DNA from: Prevotella herbatica
GTDB taxonomy: Bacteria; Bacteroidota; Bacteroidia; Bacteroidales; Bacteroidaceae
DNA length: 64,000 nucleotides
Direction: 5' to 3'
Assembly: GCF_017347605.1 (NCBI RefSeq)
Contig: NZ_AP024484.1
Coordinates: 1,703,501-1,767,500, forward strand
Part shown: positions 17,011 to 24,930 of the stretch, piece by piece
Layout of the letters: the number at the start of each line of letters is the position of its first letter
Position numbering within the stretch: position 1 is the stretch's first letter
Program-made: the position numbers and the translations under genes
The notes under the pieces: model-generated
Told to the model about the DNA's origin: nothing
Databases searched by the model: none
Seen by the model: only the letters and a program-made list of their open reading frames with translations

Positions 17011-17104
17011 AATAGAAAAAGCCTCTTCCACCGCTTAACGCATTGATTGATAATTTTTATGGTAAAGAGTGGAGGAGAATCCATTAAATAAACAAAAAAA
17101 AATT

Positions 17105-17491
17105 ATGGCAATACAATGCACATTGGAGAAATCCAGAACAGAAGAAAAATACTTCGCAAGAACAAGAAAGAGTGGGAAAGTCGGCACGAAAGAAATCGCC
17201 GAGGAGATACAAAGGAACTGCTCTGCCAAATGTAGCGACGTGACTTTGGTCCTCACAGAGTTGATGGATGTAATTCATGACCACCTTCTTAATGGTGAGG
17301 AAGTAACGATTGATGGTCTAGGTAGCTTTCATGTAGGAGTAACTAGTGACTCCGTGGCAAATCCTGCCGACTTCAAACATTCTAACATTCATGGTGTACA
17401 CCTTAAGTTCCGTGAGGATGCCAAGCGAGATGCAATGACATGGAAACTCACTCGCAGTTTAACCGACGATGCAATTATCGAAATTCGATAG
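17105..17491 (+). CDS. HU-family (HU-HIG / viral histone-like) DNA-binding protein, copy 2
   Basis: The 128-residue product is about 96% identical to the copy at 12612-12998, with five substitutions. A GTG further upstream would add 12 residues (MEENPLNKQKKI), but ATG at 17105 matches the start of copy 1. The coding frame is intact, so both copies may be expressed. Upstream the VapE-like gene is missing and an IS1380 remnant stands in its place. Downstream similarity to the first block continues through the terminator into a shrunken cupin ORF. Confidence 0.85.
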   Translation: MAIQCTLEKSRTEEKYFARTRKSGKVGTKEIAEEIQRNCSAKCSDVTLVLTELMDVIHDHLLNGEEVTIDGLGSFHVGVTSDSVANPADFKHSNIHGVHLKFREDAKRDAMTWKLTRSLTDDAIIEIR

Positions 17492-17527
17492 TGGCGTTCG
17501 CCAACAAGCCTATATTTATAGCTAAAA

Positions 17528-17562
17528 AAAATAGCCATTCATCAATGATGAATGGCTATTTT
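17528..17562. terminator. Bidirectional terminator, copy 2
   Basis: AAAATAGCCATTCATC pairs perfectly with GATGAATGGCTATTTT around a 3-nt loop. This is a 16-bp stem with A/T flanks, the counterpart of the hairpin at 13034-13070 but with no mismatch. Confidence 0.8.
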
Positions 17563-17608
17563 CATGATAATCTATTTGTTCTTCGAAATATAGGCAGTGG
17601 TGTCCGCT

Positions 17609-17734
17609 CTAAACAGCGCATCCCACCGTTATCATTTTACAGTCAGTAACCGCCTTAATACCGTGCTTTGTTCCGGCACCGTATGGTGTCGCAACCCCAT
17701 TTATTGTATTTATGTTTTTGAGTTTAAATCCCAT
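17609..17734 (-). pseudogene. Cupin gene copy 2 with in-frame internal deletion
   Basis: Reading from ATG at 17734 gives an open 41-codon frame. Its first about 20 codons (MGFKLKNINTIN...) and last about 20 (GTKHGIKAVTDCKM...) match the cupin at 13116-13451. About 210 bp in the middle, encoding the His-rich metal site, are gone. The deletion keeps the frame but removes the cupin core, so a functional cupin is not expected. Confidence 0.75.
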
Positions 17735-17825
17735 TATAGTAATCAAAATTAAAAATATTGTAGTCGTTCACAAGATAATACTGAAGGCTCAGGATTGAAT
17801 AAGTCTTCCGTTTATCTTTCACTCT

Positions 17826-19730
17826 TTATTTAGGAATAGTAAACCATTCTTCATCAATATGACAATTTTCACTGTTTGGATCTGGACTTGCTTGATCGAT
17901 TTTAACCATCAAAGGCATAGGAACACAATTTCCAAATATTAATGCTTCTCCAGGCACAGCTTGTTTTATCTTGTTTATATAATCAGCAGAAAAATAAGGT
18001 AACACGGAGTATATGTAATTCATATCTACCTCATTTTGTATTCTATGAACGATATAGTTTCCACATTGAGATAATACTGTTTGTGATAATTCCGAAGGAC
18101 GCTGAGAAGAAATCATAAGATACAGGGAATATTTTCGACCTTCTCTTGCTATTTTTTCAAATATATTTTCTTTAAGAATATAATCTACATCCTTACGTAT
18201 ATATCTGTGTGCTTCGTCTAAAACTAAATGTATTGGGTGTTTTCGTCTATCATCACCTATTTTCATTTTTCTAGAGTCAAATAGCATACGACTAACAACA
18301 CTAGTCATTAACTCTAAAACATCACCACCAACCTCACTAGAATCTATAATTATCAATTGATTTTTACAACAATCATCAGAAATACCAAACATATTAGAAA
18401 GGTATTTCTTCATATCAATATTTTGGTTAACGACATTACGCATAAAATCACATTCAGCATTGTTTATGAAAAAGTCAAGACGACTTATCATAGTAGAAGT
18501 AAACTCTCTGATGCGAAGGTTACCTTTTGCCTCTTCCTGTAATAATACAAATTCAACAGCGGTTTTCAAAAAATTATAATCAAAATATTCTCCTGGTTTT
18601 AATTTTTGTTCATCCAATATATATGCATCTTCTTCATTTACTGTATTTTCATTAAGGAATTTACTCATACGATCACTATTATCTCCATATTTAATGGCAC
18701 AAGCATTCATAGCTCGATCTAAGAAATCACCCAGTTCATTTAATTCAAGAGCGCCATTAACTATATCTTTACATTTAAGTAATATACCCTTAGCACTTGT
18801 CATTTTAGATGTGTCACTATCTGCATGCTTTAAGATATCTGCCAATAATGTTTCTATTTTCCACTTAAAATAATTAATATATTTATTACGCTCTTCGTCG
18901 TTGATAATTTTGTAAAACTTAAAACATTCTTGCAACACCTTATCCCAAAATGGCTTTTGGGTACGTTCTGACGCCATCAAAAACCCTAGCCACTCATCAA
19001 GTGTCATAAGATGATAAGGTAAAAAGAATGGTTTATATCCATTTTCACGATCAATATTAGGCTTATAAAATACGACGTCAATATTCTTATTAAGTTGTGC
19101 ATTATGTTCAAAAGCTCTTTTATATTCTCCATTAACATCAAAAAGAATAATTTTCGCACCATAAGCATAGTTCTTACTTTTTCTCAACACTTCCTGTAAC
19201 AATCTAGCTATAGTATTAGACTTTCCACTTCCACTATTACCAAGTACAGCTGTATGAATATTAAATAGATTATTTATATTTAATGATATTTTATAGTTTA
19301 TAAGGTTTTTACTATATCCAAGATCTATTGTATGATGAATATGTTCTTTTTTGTCAGACTCTGGTGATAGTATACTATGTAAATCTTCAAATGTTACAAT
19401 TTCAACATCATTGTATAAAGAAGGGAACACACCGACTCCCATAGAAAATTTTGAATCTGCAGATAAAGTGCCGATAGGTTTTACTATAAATTCTCTAGAA
19501 CTATCAAGATTGTATGAAGAGTAGTTTTTATTATCTTGACAATAATCCAATATAGCACTAACCTCGCAAAGAATTTTATCACCAGTTGAATTTTCCGTTT
19601 TCAGATAACTTCCAATATTGCCGAAATAATAAACTTGTCCATTAATTGATACTGTAGAATTTTTGGTTGTTGAGAATAGTCGAACTCTGAATTTATCATA
19701 TTCTACAGACACTATTTTTCCTATTTTCAT
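17826..19730 (-). CDS. HerA-like ATPase/helicase of a SIR2-HerA defence system
   Basis: The 634-residue product has an N-terminal HerA beta-barrel (about 1-125). A RecA-like FtsK/HerA motor follows. Walker A (GNSGSGKS, 164-171) and Walker B (HLVLDEAHR, Glu506) are clear, followed by the sensor/arginine region SSQRPSELSQTVLSQCGNY at about 541-559. HerA proteins form hexameric rings that translocate on DNA. In SIR2-HerA antiphage systems HerA assembles with SIR2 rings and controls NAD+ depletion or DNA attack upon infection. It starts 9 nt after the SIR2 stop codon, so the two are clearly co-expressed. The adjacent DNA is scrap from mobile elements, as expected for a defence locus. Confidence 0.88.
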   Translation of the reverse strand: MKIGKIVSVEYDKFRVRLFSTTKNSTVSINGQVYYFGNIGSYLKTENSTGDKILCEVSAILDYCQDNKNYSSYNLDSSREFIVKPIGTLSADSKFSMGVGVFPSLYNDVEIVTFEDLHSILSPESDKKEHIHHTIDLGYSKNLINYKISLNINNLFNIHTAVLGNSGSGKSNTIARLLQEVLRKSKNYAYGAKIILFDVNGEYKRAFEHNAQLNKNIDVVFYKPNIDRENGYKPFFLPYHLMTLDEWLGFLMASERTQKPFWDKVLQECFKFYKIINDEERNKYINYFKWKIETLLADILKHADSDTSKMTSAKGILLKCKDIVNGALELNELGDFLDRAMNACAIKYGDNSDRMSKFLNENTVNEEDAYILDEQKLKPGEYFDYNFLKTAVEFVLLQEEAKGNLRIREFTSTMISRLDFFINNAECDFMRNVVNQNIDMKKYLSNMFGISDDCCKNQLIIIDSSEVGGDVLELMTSVVSRMLFDSRKMKIGDDRRKHPIHLVLDEAHRYIRKDVDYILKENIFEKIAREGRKYSLYLMISSQRPSELSQTVLSQCGNYIVHRIQNEVDMNYIYSVLPYFSADYINKIKQAVPGEALIFGNCVPMPLMVKIDQASPDPNSENCHIDEEWFTIPK

Positions 19731-19739
19731 ATTATTATA

Positions 19740-21017
19740 TCATTTATCTCTTTGTCCTTCATCGTCTTTACTTACAGCCTCTTTTATCTCTTTCATTTCT
19801 TTCATAAAGGCATTAAGAATATCATCATTATGAGAAAAAGCATTAATATCTGGTAGCCATTCTTTAACTGCATAATCGAAATAATGCATTTGAGTCTTTT
19901 TCCCGTTTATTTCAGCAGTACCCCAAAGTCTGAATACACGCTTATCATCAACTTTACATATAGGCTTATTTTCGTCTATTTGATTAATGATAACCACATT
20001 GAAAGTTGTATTTGTTGCCAATGCACGATAAATAATATCATTCACATGTTCATCATTAAAACCGTATCCCATAACGAACAGAACTGTATTCGCTTCTAAT
20101 AAACGATGCTGAAATTCACGGAACAAATCAACATAAGGTGCTCCAAGACTTTTATTCTGCTTTGTTGGGGTTGGATAAATTAAGATATTATTATCTTCTG
20201 AAGTACAGTGTTCAAAAGATTCTTCAATACTAAAAAACCTTCCTTCTGTTTCTCCTTTGTCAATCCAATTCACAGAACCATGTATCTTATATAGATAGAC
20301 CATATTTTCAACAGGTTCATATTTATCAATGCCTACATCCATTCGCTTGGAATATGTATAATTAAACATCGATGGGTTGAAAAATTTCCTTATTCCACCA
20401 CTGAATCCATTTATATAGTGTATGTTTAAATCATCCAAAGCTCTTTCGTTATATAAATCGTTATTAGTGGTAAAAACAGATACACGAGATAAGTCTTTAT
20501 TCCTAAATGCTATTTTTTGATAGAATTGTTTATATATTTCCAACAGTTCAAACTGCTCATCAGTAGCAAATTTGATATTAATATTTTTAAAGATTTCTTG
20601 CTCTATTAATTCAATAAGCTTCTTGCAACAAAGTTCCTCTTTTTGGTTTTTTCCCTTAAAACCTGAATAATAACTACGTCCAGAATATAATACGCCTAAT
20701 ATTTGCTCAAGATTATGATTATTTGATTCTGCTATAGACTTAAACTTATCTTTAACGGGCTGTGATGCTGTCTTTTCTATCTTGTCTGATATAATTTCAC
20801 ATAATTTTTTCATAGGCGGAATGGCACTTGCGCTTGTACCTGCCCCAAACAAGAAACAAACATTCTTCATATTAAAGAACTCTGCTATTTTTGCTTTTAC
20901 GCATTTTTTACGATCATCTGTTTTTATGTTATTTTCTTCAAAGAAATCAGATAATCCTTGTTTAAAATTTATATCTAAAATAACATCTGGTTCTGTTTTT
21001 TGTATATTGTTTCCCAT
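19740..21017 (-). CDS. SIR2-family NADase of a SIR2-HerA defence system
   Basis: The 425-residue product has the SIR2 Rossmann motifs: GAGTSAS at about 58-64 (NAD binding), TTNND at 183-187 with the catalytic Asn region, KIHGSVNW with His246 as the likely catalytic base, and GYGFNDEH at about 317-324. This order is that of the SIR2_2 domains used in antiphage defence. These act as NADases rather than deacetylases. There is no signal peptide or other effector domain. The last about 50 residues are charged and helical, possibly for HerA binding. The gene order SIR2 then HerA, with a 9-nt gap, matches the reported two-gene defence system. Confidence 0.88.
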   Translation of the reverse strand: MGNNIQKTEPDVILDINFKQGLSDFFEENNIKTDDRKKCVKAKIAEFFNMKNVCFLFGAGTSASAIPPMKKLCEIISDKIEKTASQPVKDKFKSIAESNNHNLEQILGVLYSGRSYYSGFKGKNQKEELCCKKLIELIEQEIFKNINIKFATDEQFELLEIYKQFYQKIAFRNKDLSRVSVFTTNNDLYNERALDDLNIHYINGFSGGIRKFFNPSMFNYTYSKRMDVGIDKYEPVENMVYLYKIHGSVNWIDKGETEGRFFSIEESFEHCTSEDNNILIYPTPTKQNKSLGAPYVDLFREFQHRLLEANTVLFVMGYGFNDEHVNDIIYRALATNTTFNVVIINQIDENKPICKVDDKRVFRLWGTAEINGKKTQMHYFDYAVKEWLPDINAFSHNDDILNAFMKEMKEIKEAVSKDDEGQRDK

Positions 21018-21030
21018 ATTCTTTGATCAC

Positions 21031-21201
21031 TTACTTATTTGTACTATTTTCTTTATTCTTGTATTTCACGAAAATGTCGATATAACTAGCCCCTTACAAT
21101 TGCATATAAGTACCGATAAACTTGTGAGAAGAAAACATTTCTGTTTTTCGATCTTTTAAGAGTTCAATGACCTCTTTTGCTTGTTCAATTGTAATATTCA
21201 T
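21031..21201 (-). pseudogene. Small ORF upstream of SIR2-HerA, interrupted by an in-frame TAA
   Basis: ATG at 21201 opens MNITIEQAKEVIELLKDRK and continues to TAA at 21096-21094 (35 residues). The same frame stays open after that stop as GASYIDIFVKYKNKENSTNK to a second stop at 21033-21031, 13 nt before the SIR2 start. A single CAA-to-TAA change in a 56-residue gene is the simplest reading. I do not recognise the family. It is helical at the N-terminus and appears to be the first gene of the SIR2-HerA transcript. Confidence 0.5.
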
Positions 21202-21309
21202 GTATTTTAAAATTAATGTTGTATAAACGTGTGTTCATTAATGGTAAGTGCCTAGTGGAAAAGCTGTAAGTTTTTAGTGGTAAAAAAGAAATTACAAACC
21301 CTTGTCGCT

Positions 21310-21540
21310 ATGCTGACCGAGCACAAAAATACAGAAATTTTCTTTATGGCAGGTGACTTTTGTAAGTTTTTTGATGGTATAATGTTAAAATATGTACTAA
21401 AAAGCAATAAGAAACGGATTTTTTATCGTGAAATAAAGATGTCTAAAGACAAAAATATCAAACTTATTTCTCTAACTTCTAACGGTTTCATCGTACTTAA
21501 CCATGGAAATAGGGTGGTAATAATAGCAAGAAGGGGCTGA
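21310..21540 (+). pseudogene. IS982-family transposase fragment, second copy
   Basis: The open frame from 21310 gives MLTEHKNTEIFFMAGDFCKF, then KYVLKSNKKRIFYREIKMSK. These match the IS982 transposase N-terminus and the fragment at 13507-13760. After residue about 50 the sequence becomes unrelated (KDKNIKLISLTSNGF...) and stops at 21540. It is therefore a truncated transposase head fused to other sequence, not a working transposase. Confidence 0.6.
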
Positions 21541-21646
21541 TTAATTTATCGTGGTTTTATCGTATATATAGAGGTTATATATTGTTTTTTGAACGGATGT
21601 ATATGCTTACGTATAATTTTGTATTCAGTAAAATAGTGCGATATGC

Positions 21647-21654
21647 TACTTTTG
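21647..21654 (+). promoter_or_regulatory. Candidate -7 box for SusC/SusD operon 1
   Basis: TACTTTTG matches TAnnTTTG and lies 35 nt before the chosen SusC start at 21690. A TTTG at 21618-21621 is 25 nt away, longer than consensus, as expected if the promoter needs the hybrid two-component activator. Confidence 0.5.
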
Positions 21655-21689
21655 TGAAAGTAAATCTAAAAACTATTAAACTTAAGCAA

Positions 21690-24600
21690 ATGAGTAATTT
21701 GAAACTAAAGTTATGCTTATTTATAGCCTTGTTTATAAGCATGCCAATTGCGCTGGTTGCGCAGACCGTGAAAATTTCAGGTGTGGTTTCTGATGATCAA
21801 GATGTGATTATTGGTGCTACGGTGAGGGTGAAAGGTCAACAAGGAGGAACTATAACTGATATTGATGGAAAATATACATTATCTTTGCCATCTAATGCAA
21901 AACAAATCGTTGTTTCATACGTAGGTTATGAAACACGTACAATATCTGTTAATGGACGTTCTAAAATCGATGTGAAACTAACAAGTTCCAATCAGATGTT
22001 GGATGAAGTAGTCTCTATCGGTTATCAAAAAGTACGAAAGGCCGATCTTACAGGTGCAACATCAAGTGTGGGTGCTGATGATTTGGCTTCACGTCCAGTA
22101 GCAACAGCAGCTGAAGCCTTGGCTGGTAAGGCTGCTGGTGTAAGCGTTGTCTCCCAAAGTGGTGCTCCTGGAGCTGACATCAATATAACAGTCCGTGGCG
22201 GAACCTCTATCACACAAAGTACAAAACCTCTATATATTGTAGACGGATTTGAGATGGAAAACGCCCTTCAGCAAGTGGATATAAATGATATAGAGACTAT
22301 CGATATCATGAAAGATGCTTCGTCTACCGCTATATATGGTGCACGTGGTGCAAATGGAGTTATTATCATTACAACAAAGAATGCCAAAGCCGGTAAAACA
22401 CAGGTGAACTATAATGTCTATTATAGTTGGAATTCGCTGGGTAAGAAACTTGATGTGCTAAATACATTAGATTATGTCAAATACGAATACGAATTGCAAG
22501 TTCTAGCGGGAAACCAGACTAACTTTGCTGGTTTCTATGGTGGAGATGTTAATGCTTCCGACTTTTATACGGGAGCTTACAATCGTATAAATACAGATTA
22601 TGCCAATCGTGCAGGCGTAGACTGGCAGAATGCGGTATTTGGTGGCACAGGATTCTCTATGAATCATAATCTCAGTATCAGTGGAGGTAATGATAAAACC
22701 AAATATCTACTGTCCTACAACTATACAGGTGAGGATGGTATATTATCTAAACATGGCTTAGATAAGAATTCAATCCGACTAAAATTAAACCATGAACTAT
22801 GGAAAGGTATTCGCTTTGACTTCAGTACTAGTTTCCAAAACACCGAAGTAGAAGGTGGTGGGTCAATGGCCGGTTCGTTGAAGAATGTCATACTACAACC
22901 GGCAACCGGCGGTGTACGTTTCACAGATGATCAAATGTTAGGAGAGGATCTCTCTGAGGAAATGATGGCAATAGACTCTCAATATGATATAGATAATCCA
23001 CTTATTAACAATTCAAGTATAGACAACAAAAGTTATAGACGTCTATTGACAACAAATGCCGGTATAGAATTCGATTTTCTCAAACATTTTACATGGCGTA
23101 CAGCTGGAAGTTATACGTGGGCTCAGACTCGTTCTGACGTATGGGATAAAGGTCTCACACGTTTAGCTAAGAATAATGGTGGCCCCTATGGTTCACGCAA
23201 CAATTCAGAGAGTTCTACTTATCAGATAACAAACACTCTAAACTGGGTCCATAATTTTGGTCTAAACCATCTTAATATTCTTCTGGGTCATGAGGTATAT
23301 CATTTAGATAACTTGAAGCTTGATAACGAATATCACAACTTTCCAGAAGCCAATTTTGGATTAAACAATGTAACGATGGCTAAACCTTATAAATGGGAAT
23401 CAGACATTAGTAATAGGGCTCTTGTTTCATTCTTCGGTCGTGCATCATATAATTGGAACGAACGTTATCTTGTTACTACTGCACTTCGAACCGATGGTAG
23501 TTCTAAGTTCAGTAAAGGTCATAAGTGGGGTTGGTTTCCATCTGCTAGCGCAGCATGGCGTATCACAGAAGAGCCTTGGATAAAGAATACAAGTGACTGG
23601 CTTTCAAATCTGAAGTTAAGAGTAGGATTTGGTACAACAGGTAATGATAATATCGATAATAATATGTATGCTACCGACTATGGTGCTGGATATTATACCA
23701 ATGGAACAGAAGTTATATCAACATTAGTGCCTGGAGGTATTGTAGGTAATCCAGAAATAGAATGGGAGAAAACAACTACTATAAATATCGGACTAGACTT
23801 CGGCTTCTTTCATAGTCGTCTAAACGGTAGTATCGATTACTATAACAACAAATCTACAAATTTGTTGATAAAAAATAAAATACCTACATCAACAGGTTAC
23901 AGTTATCAATATCAGAACTTGGCCTCAGTAAGAAATCAGGGCGTCGAAGTCACTATAAATTCTACGAATATCCGAACAAAGGAATTCGCATGGACAACAG
24001 ACTTCAATATCGCCTTCAATAAAAATAAAGTGTTGAAACTTTATGGCGGTGATAATGCCAACAACTATATGATTCAAGATTATGACTCTCGTATGTTATT
24101 CTATATAGCAGAAGGTCAGCCTTTAGGTCAATTCTATGGATACAAAGCCGATGGTGTCTATACTACAGACGATTTTACACAAAATGCCGATGGAACATAT
24201 ACCATTAAAAATGGAGTTCCTTCCCTAAAAGGAGCAACAAAGTCAAATATCAAACCAGGTGATATAAAATATGCATGCACAGCTAATCAAACTGATAAAG
24301 ACGGGAATCCTGTATGGAGTACAGATGATCGTACTGTGATAGGCAATGCCAATCCAGACTTTGTTGGAGGTATGAATAACACGGTTCGTTATAAAGGCTT
24401 TGATCTATCCGTATTTCTCAACTTTTCTGTAGGTGGTGACGTCTTCAATATGAACACACAGAGATATATTGGGCCTTACCTACCTAATCAAAACACTCTT
24501 GCATGTATGGCCAACAGATTCACTCTCATTGACCCTATTACTGGCAAGGAGACAAAAAATCTTTCAAGACTGGCAGAACTCAATCCTGATCAGTATTCAA

Positions 24601-24917
24601 AGAGTCAGATGTGGAGTGTACATGCAGATAATAAAATAGCCATTTCAGACCCTCTCGACTATTATATAGAAGATGGAAGCTATTTGCGTTTTAGTACCAT
24701 CACTCTAGGTTATACATTTCCTAAGGCATGGATGCAGAAGATTAAAGTACAAAATATGAGAATATATACCACATTGAATAATATTGCAACCATTACTGGT
24801 TATGATGGTTTCGATCCAGAGGTCAGCGCAACGTCTAGTGCCCTTACTCCAGGTATTGATAATTCAGCCTATCCACGCTCTAAGAGTTTTGTTATCGGTA
24901 TGAACTTAACCTTTTAA
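21690..24917 (+). CDS. SusC/RagA-family TonB-dependent outer-membrane transporter (PUL 1)
   Basis: The 1075-residue product starts at MSNLKLKLCLFIALFISMPI. A longer in-frame start would lie upstream of the -7 box, so it is rejected. It has a signal peptide (1-25), a carboxypeptidase-regulatory-like domain (about 27-97), a TonB-box-like DEVVSIGY, a plug (about 115-230, with LYIVDGFEM and DASSTAIYGARGANGVIIIT) and a 22-strand barrel ending with the outer-membrane C-terminal Phe (NLTF). It imports oligosaccharides together with the SusD lipoprotein encoded 13 nt downstream. The pectate lyase and GH28 nearby suggest pectic oligosaccharides. Confidence 0.93.
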   Translation: MSNLKLKLCLFIALFISMPIALVAQTVKISGVVSDDQDVIIGATVRVKGQQGGTITDIDGKYTLSLPSNAKQIVVSYVGYETRTISVNGRSKIDVKLTSSNQMLDEVVSIGYQKVRKADLTGATSSVGADDLASRPVATAAEALAGKAAGVSVVSQSGAPGADINITVRGGTSITQSTKPLYIVDGFEMENALQQVDINDIETIDIMKDASSTAIYGARGANGVIIITTKNAKAGKTQVNYNVYYSWNSLGKKLDVLNTLDYVKYEYELQVLAGNQTNFAGFYGGDVNASDFYTGAYNRINTDYANRAGVDWQNAVFGGTGFSMNHNLSISGGNDKTKYLLSYNYTGEDGILSKHGLDKNSIRLKLNHELWKGIRFDFSTSFQNTEVEGGGSMAGSLKNVILQPATGGVRFTDDQMLGEDLSEEMMAIDSQYDIDNPLINNSSIDNKSYRRLLTTNAGIEFDFLKHFTWRTAGSYTWAQTRSDVWDKGLTRLAKNNGGPYGSRNNSESSTYQITNTLNWVHNFGLNHLNILLGHEVYHLDNLKLDNEYHNFPEANFGLNNVTMAKPYKWESDISNRALVSFFGRASYNWNERYLVTTALRTDGSSKFSKGHKWGWFPSASAAWRITEEPWIKNTSDWLSNLKLRVGFGTTGNDNIDNNMYATDYGAGYYTNGTEVISTLVPGGIVGNPEIEWEKTTTINIGLDFGFFHSRLNGSIDYYNNKSTNLLIKNKIPTSTGYSYQYQNLASVRNQGVEVTINSTNIRTKEFAWTTDFNIAFNKNKVLKLYGGDNANNYMIQDYDSRMLFYIAEGQPLGQFYGYKADGVYTTDDFTQNADGTYTIKNGVPSLKGATKSNIKPGDIKYACTANQTDKDGNPVWSTDDRTVIGNANPDFVGGMNNTVRYKGFDLSVFLNFSVGGDVFNMNTQRYIGPYLPNQNTLACMANRFTLIDPITGKETKNLSRLAELNPDQYSKSQMWSVHADNKIAISDPLDYYIEDGSYLRFSTITLGYTFPKAWMQKIKVQNMRIYTTLNNIATITGYDGFDPEVSATSSALTPGIDNSAYPRSKSFVIGMNLTF

Positions 24918-24930
24918 TGAAAGAGAACAA

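Larger units (their letters stand above)
21202..21689. other. Intergenic region before the pectin PUL
   Basis: Contents are the IS982 fragment at 21310-21540 and the leader of the SusC gene with a -7 box at 21647-21654. No further gene is seen. This is the right edge of the accessory region. Confidence 0.5.

Noticed and set aside
16677..17015. Open frame considered as a separate hypothetical protein
   Set aside because: Its sequence is the continuation of the frameshifted IS1380 transposase fragment that begins at 16519.
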